Positions 1 through 8,516 of a stretch of DNA of 64,000 bases are shown in pieces. The stretch covers positions 653,805 through 717,804 of the forward strand of contig JBAXHT010000001.1 of the NCBI GenBank assembly GCA_037138755.1, written 5' to 3'. Under the pieces are notes generated by a model that was not told the origin of the DNA, ran no database searches, and saw nothing but the letters and a program-made list of their open reading frames with translations. Origin of the DNA: Armatimonadota bacterium. Lineage in GTDB: Bacteria; Armatimonadota; Fimbriimonadia; Fimbriimonadales; Fimbriimonadaceae. Each line of letters opens with the position of its first letter. Positions within the stretch are counted from its first letter, which is position 1. Position numbers and translations under genes: made by a program.

Positions 1-103
1 ATCCCCAGAATGAGAAATTCTTAAAGCTCTCCAGAGCTAAAAACTTGGGTCGATGCATCTTAGCCACCTGAAATACTGTATCAGGATTTGTCTCAGACGA
101 CAA
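1..103 (-). CDS. possible 5' part of a gene leaving the window
   Basis: The minus-strand frame is open from position 163 to the window edge. Possible starts are TTG at 103, GTG at 67 and ATG at 58. The translation from 103 (beginning SSETNPDTVFQVAKM after the start) looks protein-like, and the residues just before it (FLHLDGNGL) resemble a leucine-rich repeat. The fragment is too short to assign a family, and chance openness of this length cannot be excluded. Confidence 0.25.
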   Translation of the reverse strand, partial: MSSETNPDTVFQVAKMHRPKFLALESFKNFSFWG

Positions 104-214
104 ACCATTGCCATCTAAATGGAGAAAGGTTAATGATAAACAAACTTGTTCTGATCGGGCTTGTCACACAGTTGGATACTCGACCTCCCGAAACATAACC
201 GAAGCCAAGGAGAA

Positions 215-2566
215 CTAACGCCCTGTTCGAGTTGACATTCGCTCCGAATAAACTACCGCCGCAACGATAAACAACTCGGGCAAGTCGAAGTCGGCGAGGA
301 TGGCGCCGTCTTTACCTAAGGAGAGGGCTTTGATCGCGTTGACCTCGTCGCCGTTTCCGTGAGCCTCCAGGGCCTGGTTCGCGTGCTTCGAGCGCTTACC
401 GCCGATGGTAAGGAGGGTGATCATGAGCTGATCTCGCTCCATGCCGGCGCTCATGAGGGCTCGGTAGGCTTGGCTTTCGACTCCGTAGATTCGCGCAACG
501 CCGAGGAGGCAGCGACGGCGGGTGGTCATAGAGACGCAGCTTTTGGCGACTTCGAGGATTCGGGGGACATCTTCAAGGGTTCCGTTGACGCCGAGCGCGT
601 AGGCGACTTCGGCACAGCCTTCGTCGTCGTAAAGTACGAGGGAGGCTCGGCAGGCATCGGCGGTTTCTTTCAGTTCAAGTTCTCCGGCGGCTTCGGCTGC
701 AGCGATGCGGACGGAGGGGTGCTTGTCGGTGAGAGCGTGGCTGATTGTCGCCGCAATTCCGGGTGCCTCTAGATTCCGGAGAGCCTGCAGAGCGGACCGT
801 CGCAAGTCAGGATCGGAAGGATTCTCCGCGGCATGAATCAAAGCATCAACCGCTGTCCGGTCCTCTCCAGCACCGGGAAGTTGAGCAATCGACCGCGCCG
901 CTGCGCGACGCAGTACCGAACGCGGGGCGTCCAAGAGCTTGATTAGCTCCGGAATCGCTGCCGGGTCGCCTAGGTCGCCCAAAGCTTCCACCGTTTCTTC
1001 TTCGACCAAATCTGGGTGGTCTCGGAGCTGGTGTATGAGATCCTCAACCGCCGCCTGGTCTCCAAGCCGCCCAAGTGCCGAAGCGGCCTGCCGACGAACC
1101 CGCGGCGAAGGATCGTGAAGAGCCTTGATCAGTTCATCCGAAGCAAGAGCAAAGCCATGACCCGCGATCTTTTGGATCGCGTGTTCGCGCTCCTCGGCGT
1201 CGCCGCTCTGGGTAAACGTCTTCATTGCTCGCAGCCCTTTGGGCGTCACGCTCTTCAGATTCCCCATCGTCTCGCGGAACGAACGGCTACCTTCCTCACG
1301 CACCGGTATCAGCAAGAGAAGGGCGACAAACCGGATCCCGACCGCGCAGATGAAGGTGAATTTGTAGGCAAGGTCCGTATCATGCCCGGTTCGGAAGAAA
1401 CTGAGCATCGCCGCGCCAAGCAGCGGCGGAACTGCGCCAGCAATTGACTGAATTGCCATTGCCGAACCCAGGTATGTCGAGCGCTCTTCCGGGGGGGACG
1501 TCGAGAAAATGATGTTGTATTGGCAAAGAGCGACTCCGCTGAAGACCATGCCCATCAAAATGTGACAACTGTAGAGAAGTCCAATATTGAAGGCCATGTG
1601 CTCAGTTCCGGGTTGAGTAAACAGCCACGCCGTCGGCGTCAGCAGCATCCCCATTCCGACCAGCCCAAGAATCGGCTTGTTACCGTACTTGTCCGACAAG
1701 AACCCCCAAAACTTGGACATCGAGATGTTCCCCGCCGCATGGAAGAGCCCAAGGAGCTGGACGTGGGTCTGATCAAATTTCAGACTCTCGAACGCATAAG
1801 CCGCCCACAAGTTTCCGGCAAACGATTGGCCGGCAATGAATACAAACAAGAACAGAATGACTCGAACAAACTGTTTGTTCTTAAAAGGGGAAACAAGCGC
1901 ATGAACCGTCTCCTGCACGTTCGCCCGAATCGGCTCCTCACGCGTAACGTCCGCCATTTTGAAGAAGTAGTGCATGCTCACAAAGCTGAGCACGAGCCCG
2001 AGAATGAACACTGCCGAATAGCTTTTCTCGCCAAAGTTCGCCTTCTTTAAGGCATCAACAAGGAGTCCACCGAGCAAACCGGTTCCAGTTCCAATCGCTG
2101 CGTTGAGCGAGTTTCGTTTGCCGTAGAATGCGCCGCGCTGGGAATCCGGGACGAGGCGGGCAAGCCAGTCACCATAGATCGGGTTGACCATGTTGACTAC
2201 CAGCGAGGCGATACCGCTGAAAATCAGGATGATCGTCAGCTTTGAGTTTGCGCTCCAGATGGAGATGAGCGGAAGGAAACAAAGTGGGATATGCAGCAAT
2301 CGCCATATTAGCCCTCCCGGCGCGACGTACTTCTTGAAGCTGACAAAGCTCCGACCCCAGACAGAACCAGGGATTTGGGCGAGGCCGCAGATTGCGGGGA
2401 TGGCAGTGAGCAGCCCAAGCCAGATATCCGCCGCATGAATCTCCTTGAGATAGCCGACGATGAAACTTCCGCCAACGAGGGTGATAAAGGCGGTGGCGAA
2501 GGCACCATCAAGATTCGCCGCACGCAGCGTACGGAGCGATTCGAGACGGTTAGGCTGGCCTTCCAC
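215..2566 (-). CDS. MFS transporter with C-terminal HEAT-repeat domain
   Basis: About 783 residues. Residues 1-430 form a twelve-helix major facilitator domain with hydrophobic segments alternating with short loops. Residues from about 450 to 690 are HEAT/PBS-lyase-like helical repeats, with recurring phrases such as VRRQAASALGRLGD and VLRRAAARSIAQL. The last 100 residues are helical without a recognised family. MFS proteins are usually near 400 residues, so the cytosolic tail is an addition that probably binds a partner or regulates transport. The substrate is unknown. The longest frame starts at TTG 2572, but GTG 2566 lies 6 bases after a -10-like TAAACC and is preferred here. Confidence 0.85.
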   Translation of the reverse strand: MEGQPNRLESLRTLRAANLDGAFATAFITLVGGSFIVGYLKEIHAADIWLGLLTAIPAICGLAQIPGSVWGRSFVSFKKYVAPGGLIWRLLHIPLCFLPLISIWSANSKLTIILIFSGIASLVVNMVNPIYGDWLARLVPDSQRGAFYGKRNSLNAAIGTGTGLLGGLLVDALKKANFGEKSYSAVFILGLVLSFVSMHYFFKMADVTREEPIRANVQETVHALVSPFKNKQFVRVILFLFVFIAGQSFAGNLWAAYAFESLKFDQTHVQLLGLFHAAGNISMSKFWGFLSDKYGNKPILGLVGMGMLLTPTAWLFTQPGTEHMAFNIGLLYSCHILMGMVFSGVALCQYNIIFSTSPPEERSTYLGSAMAIQSIAGAVPPLLGAAMLSFFRTGHDTDLAYKFTFICAVGIRFVALLLLIPVREEGSRSFRETMGNLKSVTPKGLRAMKTFTQSGDAEEREHAIQKIAGHGFALASDELIKALHDPSPRVRRQAASALGRLGDQAAVEDLIHQLRDHPDLVEEETVEALGDLGDPAAIPELIKLLDAPRSVLRRAAARSIAQLPGAGEDRTAVDALIHAAENPSDPDLRRSALQALRNLEAPGIAATISHALTDKHPSVRIAAAEAAGELELKETADACRASLVLYDDEGCAEVAYALGVNGTLEDVPRILEVAKSCVSMTTRRRCLLGVARIYGVESQAYRALMSAGMERDQLMITLLTIGGKRSKHANQALEAHGNGDEVNAIKALSLGKDGAILADFDLPELFIVAAVVYSERMSTRTGR

Positions 2567-2600
2567 GGACAAGGTTTAGGTTACCGGGAACCCGATCAGA

Positions 2601-3395
2601 TTATCTCGGACGAGCCACGATGATCCCTTCGGTTTTGGAGCCAGAAAGGTACTCCGAAAGCCTTTTATCAAAAGTGACTTTATGCTTTGTGCTGCTGGCA
2701 TGGACGAAGTGAGGGACGCCTTTCTCGACGACGATTAGGCCGACATGGGTGATGTCAATGCCTTTGACGCCGCCAACGAGGCCGATGATGTCGCCGGTCC
2801 TTAACTGCTTTTCGGCATTAGGAAGCGCCGAGACGGGGATGTACCATTTTTTTCGGGCGTTGCTCTCGGCTTCTAGTTTGCGGAGTCGAGGAAGCAGATC
2901 AGGGTTGGCACTGAGCGCGGCATAGCGGTCGGGATGAACCGACATATAGCTGACCTTCCGGGTCATTGGGACAGAACCGGGGAGCTTTGCGCTGAGGTCG
3001 GTGATCGTTCCTTTTCGGGAGTTATCGAAGAACCAGTCGGTTGTGTAGTGCAGCCTTGAAAGGTAGCCATCGACGCGGCCACCCCAGTAGCGGGTTTTTG
3101 TAACCGCCACCCTCAGCTTCTCATCGGTCGGATCAGGGGTTCGGGCCAAGGCGAACACGGTCTCCACGAACGTCACGCAGTCCAACCCAGAGAGGAGAAC
3201 CGTACACTTTTCCTCATTCGGAGTCTGGTCGAGGGTCGCTCCGACGTACGGCGTGCCAAGGAACTTCCTGGCGAAGAACTCCATTCTCTTGCCGATGGGC
3301 TGCCGGTAGACGCCCGCCATGGCCGCCTCCTTCGAGAGGTCATCCACCATCAACGGCACAGTTTGGATGCAAATTGCGGCGAGGAAACCGAGCAT
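2601..3395 (-). CDS. DUF1460 family amidase-like protein
   Basis: 264 residues. An N-terminal hydrophobic stretch (about residues 1-16) could be a signal peptide. The family is an NlpC/P60-like cysteine peptidase fold related to N-acetylmuramoyl-L-alanine amidases. The nucleophile would be Cys73 in GLDCVTFVET and the catalytic His would be His217 in DITHVGL. This suggests action on cell-wall muropeptides, but no substrate is proven. The frame is open up to 3602, but that extension overlaps the AraC gene out of frame. ATG 3395 lies 10 bases after the AraC stop, so the two genes probably form an operon. Confidence 0.8.
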   Translation of the reverse strand: MLGFLAAICIQTVPLMVDDLSKEAAMAGVYRQPIGKRMEFFARKFLGTPYVGATLDQTPNEEKCTVLLSGLDCVTFVETVFALARTPDPTDEKLRVAVTKTRYWGGRVDGYLSRLHYTTDWFFDNSRKGTITDLSAKLPGSVPMTRKVSYMSVHPDRYAALSANPDLLPRLRKLEAESNARKKWYIPVSALPNAEKQLRTGDIIGLVGGVKGIDITHVGLIVVEKGVPHFVHASSTKHKVTFDKRLSEYLSGSKTEGIIVARPR

Positions 3396-3405
3396 TAACT
3401 CCACT

Positions 3406-4227
3406 TTACTCCGATAGCCCACGGAGGTTTTCGATCTGAAACTGCTTCGGACGTTTTCCGAATTCGACCAGGAAGGCGGTCGAGAACTGCCCCGGGTCCG
3501 GCACACCGACGCTCTCACCGACTTCTTGAAGCGGATAGCCCATGAGCAGCAGGTGCGCGGCGCGGCGCATTTTGCGAATTCGAATCTCCTTCGCCACCCC
3601 ATGTCCGATCTCGTTGCAAAACCGTCTTTGCAGTGTGCGACTTGCGGTTCCCAGATGGTGAGCTACATCGTCCACTGTGACTCTCTGGGTACAGTTGGCT
3701 TCAATGAAACGCACGGCGCGGGCGACGTCGAGCGAGGGCTCGCTGGTTGGCATCTCGGAACCGAAGAAGGTCAGTCGGCTCATTGCCGCCAGCGTGAACG
3801 CCTTGGCAAGAGCTTGTCGAACGGTTGACGAACTCGCCTGATACGTGATTTCGGCTAATGCTAGCAGATCGTTACAGTCTTGCCGAAGAGTCTGGTGACC
3901 CGAGAAGAACGCCCCAAGGAGCCGATCTTCGTCCGATGGCGTACTGGTTGCGGAATTCCTCTGGGTAAACGAGACGAAGAACAGCGAGAGGTCGCGAGTC
4001 TGAAACGATCGAATCTCGTGCGGGTGATCCGCCGCCGAGGCAAACAGGGATCCGGTGCTCAAGGGAAAGACTTCGCCACCGTCAACATATTCCCCAGTTC
4101 CCGAGCGGACCAGGCAGATCTCCCAGTACGGATGCTGGTGCGACGAGTTCGTTGGCTCAATGTCGAAATTGACAATCCCCCCAATCTCGATAGAGAGCGA
4201 AAACGTGCAGTTGGCGTATTTTCTCAA
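3406..4227 (-). CDS. AraC family transcriptional regulator
   Basis: 273 residues from the TTG start at 4227. The N-terminal 140 residues form a cupin-like ligand-binding domain (HPYWEICLVRSGTGEY, then HPHEIRSF). The C-terminal 100 residues are the AraC/XylS double helix-turn-helix, with VTVDDVAHHLGTASRTLQRRF in the first helix-turn-helix and PDPGQFSTAFLVEFGKRP in the second. An ATG at 4308 would add 27 residues but would overlap the coding start of the divergent dioxygenase gene, so an internal start is preferred. The gene is divergent from phyH and may control it; a split GATATTC/GAATATC inverted repeat lies between them. Confidence 0.85.
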   Translation of the reverse strand: MRKYANCTFSLSIEIGGIVNFDIEPTNSSHQHPYWEICLVRSGTGEYVDGGEVFPLSTGSLFASAADHPHEIRSFQTRDLSLFFVSFTQRNSATSTPSDEDRLLGAFFSGHQTLRQDCNDLLALAEITYQASSSTVRQALAKAFTLAAMSRLTFFGSEMPTSEPSLDVARAVRFIEANCTQRVTVDDVAHHLGTASRTLQRRFCNEIGHGVAKEIRIRKMRRAAHLLLMGYPLQEVGESVGVPDPGQFSTAFLVEFGKRPKQFQIENLRGLSE

Positions 4228-4237
4228 ATTACTGTCT

Positions 4238-4280
4238 GATATTCCTATTTGATTATGGGAGTGAGTTGGCTTAGAATATC
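4238..4280. promoter_or_regulatory. inverted repeat between AraC gene and phyH
   Basis: GATATTC at 4238-4244 and its exact inverse GAATATC at 4274-4280 are separated by 29 bases. The second half-site overlaps the -10 of the phyH promoter. AraC proteins often bind split half-sites, so this is a candidate operator. A 7-base repeat can arise by chance. Confidence 0.35.
4249..4277 (+). promoter_or_regulatory. sigma-70-type promoter of the phyH gene, leaderless
   Basis: TTGATT at 4249-4254 and TAGAAT at 4272-4277 are separated by exactly 17 bases. The ATG at 4285 begins 7 bases after the -10, where transcription would start, so the mRNA would have no leader. Confidence 0.65.
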
Positions 4281-4284
4281 TAGT

Positions 4285-5067
4285 ATGAGTATGACTGTTG
4301 CTTCGCAATCATCCATCCGATCCGACTTCGACCGGGACGGCTTCTACTTGGCCAAAGGAGTTTTTTCGGCTGCTGAGATTGCCGCCCTTGAGGCGGACTT
4401 TGATCGGATTGTTGCCCAGATCACCTCAACTGGGGAAGAAACCAACGCCAAGTGGGGTGGTCCCGAAATGGAGCGGATGGGCGTTCAGAACACGGTGGTG
4501 ACTCACACCCATAACGTCCAGAAATACTCAGCGACTTGGGCGCGGGCGATGTTTCATGAAAAGTTCTTGGATGTCGCGGAGGCGATTCTTGGACCGGACA
4601 TCATCCTTCACCACTCAAAACTCTTCCAGAAACCTGCCGAGAACGGCGCGCCGTTCCCGATGCACCAGGACTGGGATCACTTTCCGACGATCAAAGATAC
4701 GATGATCGCGGGGATTATCCACGTCTCAACGGCAACCGACGAAATGGGTTGCCTGCGGGTTTATCCGGGAACGCACAAGCTCGGCCGGCTGCCGATTTCT
4801 TACCGCAGCCAGGACAGCGAACTCCTCAGCAAATACCCGTTAGAGAACGCAATCCCAATTGAGGCAGAGCCTGGTGATGTGGTGTTCTTCCACTACTACA
4901 CGATCCACGGCTCGATGCCAAACCGCTCGAACCAGACCCGGAAAACGGTTCTGGTTCAGCTTCACGCGGGCGATGATGTGCAGGAAGATGGAGTTTCGCA
5001 TCCCTACGAGCGGTGGGCATTGCGAGGCTTTAATCATCAAGCGAAACGCAGTTCTGTAAACGATTAA
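4285..5067 (+). CDS. phytanoyl-CoA dioxygenase (PhyH) family protein
   Basis: 260 residues of the Fe(II)/2-oxoglutarate-dependent PhyH family, which hydroxylates small organic substrates. The metal triad is visible as His127-x-Asp129 in PMHQDWDHF and His208 in YTIHGSMPNRS, followed by an Arg that would bind 2-oxoglutarate. Length is normal for the family. An in-frame ATG lies further upstream at 4249, but ATG 4285 (or 4291) fits the promoter position. The gene is followed 41 bases later by the tryptophanase-like gene, so a joint role in amino-acid or aromatic metabolism is possible but not shown. The substrate cannot be read from the sequence. Confidence 0.85.
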   Translation: MSMTVASQSSIRSDFDRDGFYLAKGVFSAAEIAALEADFDRIVAQITSTGEETNAKWGGPEMERMGVQNTVVTHTHNVQKYSATWARAMFHEKFLDVAEAILGPDIILHHSKLFQKPAENGAPFPMHQDWDHFPTIKDTMIAGIIHVSTATDEMGCLRVYPGTHKLGRLPISYRSQDSELLSKYPLENAIPIEAEPGDVVFFHYYTIHGSMPNRSNQTRKTVLVQLHAGDDVQEDGVSHPYERWALRGFNHQAKRSSVND

Positions 5068-5108
5068 CGGCGACTTTGGTCTATCTCTTGGCGTCCTAAT
5101 CCCACACC

Positions 5109-6467
5109 ATGTCGGAAATTATTGAGCCGTTTCGTATCAAGGTCGTAGAACCCATCCGTCGAACCACGCCGGCGGAGCGCGCGGAGATCCTAAAAAGAGC
5201 GCATTACAACACCTTCCTCATCGACGCCGATGACGTGCTGATCGACCTTCTCACCGATAGCGGAACGAGCGCGATGTCGGCCGCCCAATGGGGCGGAATC
5301 ATGATCGGTGACGAGAGTTACGCGGGCTCGCGTTCGTTCAAGCGGTTCGAGTCAACGATTCAGGAAATCTTCGGGTTCAAACACGTGGTCCCGACCCACC
5401 AAGGCCGGGCTGCAGAAAAGATCCTGATGAGCATCGTCGGCGGTGCCGGGAAGGTCATTCCGAACAACAACCACTTCGACACCACCCGCGCCAACGTCGA
5501 ATTCACCGGAGCCGAGGCCCGAGACCTGGTTATCAAAGAGGGTCGCGACCCGGCCTCGATGCACCCGTTCAAAGGCAACATTGATCTCGAATCGCTAGAG
5601 GCCACCCTAAAAGAGGGAAAGTGCCCGATTGGGATGATCACGATCACCAACAATACAGGCGGCGGACAGCCCGTTTCGATGGCAAACATTCGCGCGGTGT
5701 CGGCTCTCTACCGCAAGCACGGAGTGCCGTTTATCATCGACGCTTGCCGATTCGCGGAGAACGCCTACTTCATCAAGGAGCGCGAACCGGGCTACGCTGA
5801 CAAGACTCCACGCGAGATCGCAAAGGAGATTTTCAGCTACGCCGACGGCGCGACGATGAGCCTTAAGAAGGACGGTTTCGGCAATATCGGCGGATTCCTA
5901 GCCCTCAACGACGACGCAATGGCGGAGCAGGCTCGGAACCTGTTGATCCTTACCGAAGGCTTTCCGACCTACGGCGGCCTCGCTGGGCGAGACCTTGAGG
6001 CTCTTGCAATCGGCCTCAACGAGGTTCTCGATGAAGACTATCTTGAATACCGGCTTGCCACCATCCGATATCTCGCCTCGCGGCTAGCAGATAGTAATGT
6101 TAACATCGTCCAGCCCCCCGGAGGACACGCGGTTTACGTCGATGCCCGCTCATTTTACAACCACATTCCTGCAAGCCAGTTTCCCGCTCAGGCCCTGGTC
6201 TGCGATCTGTACCTGGAAGGCGGAATTCGCGGTGTCGAGATCGGTTCGGGGATGTTTGGACGTTGCGTCGACGGCGTAGAAGTGCCAGCGGACCGCGAGC
6301 TGGTGAGGCTCGCAATGCCGCGCCGGGTGTACACCCAGGCCCACGTCAACTACATTGGGGAGGTCTTCGCTCGTCTTGCGGCAAAGCGCCACGAAGCCAA
6401 GGGACTGAAGATCACCAAACAGGCTCCGATTCTGAGGCACTTCACAGCGTGGTTCGAGCCGGTTTGA
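5109..6467 (+). CDS. tnaA: tryptophanase / tyrosine phenol-lyase family, probably tryptophanase
   Basis: 452 residues of the PLP-dependent beta-eliminating lyase family, which cleaves tryptophan to indole (or tyrosine to phenol), pyruvate and ammonia. The cofactor lysine is Lys254 in TMSLKKDGF. The conserved LLTDSGT, PTHQGR, GGQPVSMAN and FAENAYFIK blocks are all present. In tyrosine phenol-lyase the substrate-selecting Arg lies in MERGI; here the matching segment reads VEIGS, as in tryptophanase, so tryptophan is the more likely substrate. No TnaC-like leader peptide is visible in the 41 bases upstream. A -10-like TAATCC ends 6 bases before the ATG. Confidence 0.85.
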   Translation: MSEIIEPFRIKVVEPIRRTTPAERAEILKRAHYNTFLIDADDVLIDLLTDSGTSAMSAAQWGGIMIGDESYAGSRSFKRFESTIQEIFGFKHVVPTHQGRAAEKILMSIVGGAGKVIPNNNHFDTTRANVEFTGAEARDLVIKEGRDPASMHPFKGNIDLESLEATLKEGKCPIGMITITNNTGGGQPVSMANIRAVSALYRKHGVPFIIDACRFAENAYFIKEREPGYADKTPREIAKEIFSYADGATMSLKKDGFGNIGGFLALNDDAMAEQARNLLILTEGFPTYGGLAGRDLEALAIGLNEVLDEDYLEYRLATIRYLASRLADSNVNIVQPPGGHAVYVDARSFYNHIPASQFPAQALVCDLYLEGGIRGVEIGSGMFGRCVDGVEVPADRELVRLAMPRRVYTQAHVNYIGEVFARLAAKRHEAKGLKITKQAPILRHFTAWFEPV

Positions 6468-6492
6468 CGTGCCGGTCCAAAACCTGTATAAC
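6464..6492 (+). promoter_or_regulatory. promoter of the PEP-CTERM gene, leaderless
   Basis: TTGACG at 6464-6469, a 17-base spacer and TAACT-like TATAAC at 6487-6492 form a near-consensus sigma-70 promoter. The -35 overlaps the tnaA stop codon. ATG 6499 begins 6 bases after the -10. Confidence 0.7.
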
Positions 6493-6498
6493 CTGAGC

Positions 6499-7278
6499 AT
6501 GCGATTTGCTTTTGTTGCTTTGTTTGGCTTTACTTGCTCATTCGGTTTAGCGGCTCCGTTTGCAAGGGTGCTGTCTGCTAACCAGCAGATTCGGAATGTG
6601 GATATGGTGACCCAGACGGAGCCACTTTTGTTCACGACTGGCTTGCCTTCCGAGAGTCTCGCGGTCTCAATCGGTGGGACGCAGTACTTCGCTGATCCGG
6701 TCGGAAATCTCTGGACGCCGACATCGAGCGGCTCGATTCCAGCAGGTTCGTTGGGATTTGGGCAAATTGGTGATCTCGATTGGGCGAATAATGGACTTTG
6801 GGGATTTAGCAACGCTAACCAATCGCTGTTCTTTTACGATCTCGGTTCAGCTTCGGTTACCGCAAGCTACTCAATTCCATCGCTCAGCAGTCTGATCGTG
6901 ACCGGGGTTGCATTTCGACCCACCGACTCCTCGATTTTTCTCAGCGCTCGGCAAGGGCTGAACAACGACTTCCTTTTCCAGGTGCCGTCGTCATCATCCA
7001 CCGCGAATCTGATCGGTTCGATGCCGATCAGCGATGCCTTTAGCTACGTCGCGGACATCGACTTCGACCCTACCGGAACCCTCTACGCCGTGTCGTTCTA
7101 CCACCGAGACTTCTACTCGGTGAACGTCTCCACCGCCGCCACATCCTTCATCAGCACCGGACCGCACCGTGATGTTTATGCAATGGCTCTCAACCCCACC
7201 GTCGTTCCTGAACCGGGGACGATTCTCGGACTAGCGGCAGGGATCTGCGGCTACTTGCGTCGGCGCAAAAGCTCGTAG
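6499..7278 (+). CDS. PEP-CTERM sorting domain protein
   Basis: 259 residues. It has a signal peptide (hydrophobic core near residues 3-16, ending in LAAP), a beta-rich body of about 200 residues without a recognised catalytic motif, and a C-terminal sorting signal: VVPEPGTI, a hydrophobic helix and the basic tail YLRRRKSS. Such proteins are processed by an exosortase and placed in the envelope or extracellular matrix. No exosortase gene is in this window. The body resembles a beta-propeller-like repeat protein (WANNGLWGF, VADIDFDPTGTLYAV). Its 3' end overlaps the convergent GH76-like gene by 28 bases. Confidence 0.85.
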   Translation: MRFAFVALFGFTCSFGLAAPFARVLSANQQIRNVDMVTQTEPLLFTTGLPSESLAVSIGGTQYFADPVGNLWTPTSSGSIPAGSLGFGQIGDLDWANNGLWGFSNANQSLFFYDLGSASVTASYSIPSLSSLIVTGVAFRPTDSSIFLSARQGLNNDFLFQVPSSSSTANLIGSMPISDAFSYVADIDFDPTGTLYAVSFYHRDFYSVNVSTAATSFISTGPHRDVYAMALNPTVVPEPGTILGLAAGICGYLRRRKSS

Positions 7279-8294
7279 GTTGCAAGCGCGCGAACGGCCG
7301 ACGCCTGATGAATGATCTGGTGCTTGCCTTCCGAGGTTTTTCCCCAACGAGTTCCGAAGAACCCAGCCGAGTTGCGACCCTCAAGCAACTTGGAGACGCA
7401 ACCCTTAGCGTCAAAGTTCTTGGGATCGAGATTTTCGAAGAGAAGGTGAGCGAACTGCAACTCATCGTCAATCGTTCCGTCCGCCTTGACCCAGCGCTTG
7501 ATGCACGCCGATTCGAGCTTTTCGGCGTCCTCGCAGTAAACCGATTTCCCGGTGATTTGCGCCAGCTCCTTCGCGGTGCGAAGCATTAGTGCTGAGTTGT
7601 AGCTCCACTGAGTTTTGTCCAGCGAGCCATCCAATCGAATGTTGTCCCAATAAAGACCATCGGGTGCGAGAAGCTTCGCCTTGGTCCAAGAATAAATTTG
7701 CTGCGCTTTAGCAAGGTGCTGCGGATTCTTCGAATTTCGATAAACCGCAAGGCAAGCCGCCGCCGCCGGACCGTTTGAGCACGTGTTTTTTGACGTCTTT
7801 TCGCGTTCCTTCCAATAGATTCCCCCGCCAAGCTTGTCATCCTCTCCACTCAGCACGTAAGTGAGCGACGCCTCGGCTGATTTCAGCCAGCGTGGATCGC
7901 GAGTGATCTCATAGCTATCGACGAGGGCCATGACCATCCACGCGTTGTCGTCGAAGTACCGATCTTGGTCGCCTTTCTTGTCGGGAAGCACATCAAAGCC
8001 CGGCACAGGCCCCTGAGGGTTCCAATACCGCTCACACATCATCAACACTTGGGTCAAGCGGCTCTTGCGCGAGCTATCCAGCTTTGCCAGCGAATTCTCC
8101 GCCGACAAAGTGACGCCAATTCCCCAGTTGAACATCGGTTGCGACGGATTCGAGTCTCCGCCCACTGACTCGGCCAAGAAGATCGAATCATGAATTCGGT
8201 ACCGAGGAACCAGTCCGGTCCAGAGCTCCTCGGCCGAGCTCAGAGCAAAAATTGGAGACGTAATCATCGCATGAATCAAGCAGATCGAGATCAT
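7251..8294 (-). CDS. glycoside hydrolase family 76-like secreted protein
   Basis: 347 residues. The first 20 residues are hydrophobic and look like a signal peptide. The body is an alpha/alpha-barrel-type protein resembling GH76 endo-alpha-1,6-mannanases. The paired catalytic aspartates of that family would be Asp115-Asp116 in YFDDNAWM; GGGIYWKE and SNGPAAAACLAVYR are also typical. It may degrade alpha-mannan or a related glycan, but the substrate is inferred from family only. It is the last gene of the regulator-prepilin-lipoprotein-GH76 row, starting 5 bases after the lipoprotein stop. Confidence 0.75.
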   Translation of the reverse strand: MISICLIHAMITSPIFALSSAEELWTGLVPRYRIHDSIFLAESVGGDSNPSQPMFNWGIGVTLSAENSLAKLDSSRKSRLTQVLMMCERYWNPQGPVPGFDVLPDKKGDQDRYFDDNAWMVMALVDSYEITRDPRWLKSAEASLTYVLSGEDDKLGGGIYWKEREKTSKNTCSNGPAAAACLAVYRNSKNPQHLAKAQQIYSWTKAKLLAPDGLYWDNIRLDGSLDKTQWSYNSALMLRTAKELAQITGKSVYCEDAEKLESACIKRWVKADGTIDDELQFAHLLFENLDPKNFDAKGCVSKLLEGRNSAGFFGTRWGKTSEGKHQIIHQASAVRALATYELLRRRK

Positions 8295-8299
8295 AGCAC

Positions 8300-8503
8300 T
8301 TACTTCGAGTCGGCACCCAACTCAGCCCGCATTTTAACCTTTTCGGCCTCGGGGACAGGGAGCTTATTGATGCGCTCAAGCTTCTCCTCTTTCGTGAGCT
8401 GTTCGAACGGCTTGGGAGGCACCACGGTGGGATCCTTGGCAACGCCGTAGCCATCGCTGCTTCCACAGCCAAACAGGATGGTCGCCGCAAAAGCGGCGAC
8501 CAA
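8300..8503 (-). CDS. small lipoprotein
   Basis: About 67 residues from TTG 8503, containing a lipobox ILFGC followed by a short, charged, proline-containing tail (VPPKPFEQLTKEEKLERINKL). With the TTG start the signal peptide has no basic n-region and Cys is residue 13. The frame stays open upstream, and an ATT codon at 8521 would give a start [11 protein letters not shown], a textbook lipoprotein signal with Cys at 19. That start overlaps the prepilin stop. The role is unknown. Small lipoproteins commonly follow H-X9-DG prepilin genes. Confidence 0.65.
   Translation of the reverse strand: MVAAFAATILFGCGSSDGYGVAKDPTVVPPKPFEQLTKEEKLERINKLPVPEAEKVKMRAELGADSK
8480..8501 (-). other. perfect hairpin in the lipoprotein signal-peptide codons
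   Basis: GGTCGCCGC and GCGGCGACC form a 9-base perfect stem with a 4-base loop. It lies just after the prepilin stop and inside the first codons of the lipoprotein gene. On the mRNA it could lower translation or read-through into the lipoprotein and GH76 genes. There is no U-tract, so it is not a standard terminator. Confidence 0.5.
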
Positions 8504-8516
8504 GAGGGAACTCTTT

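Noticed and set aside
2601-3602. DUF1460 protein starting at 3602
   Set aside because: The extra 69 codons overlap the AraC C-terminal domain out of frame and read as Arg/Ser-rich noise.
5068-5108. tnaC-type leader peptide before the tryptophanase gene
   Set aside because: The 41-base gap holds no Trp-containing short frame and no attenuator-like hairpin.
6150-6812. Minus-strand open frame of 220 codons
   Set aside because: It covers the ends of tnaA and the PEP-CTERM gene in antisense and shows no domain.
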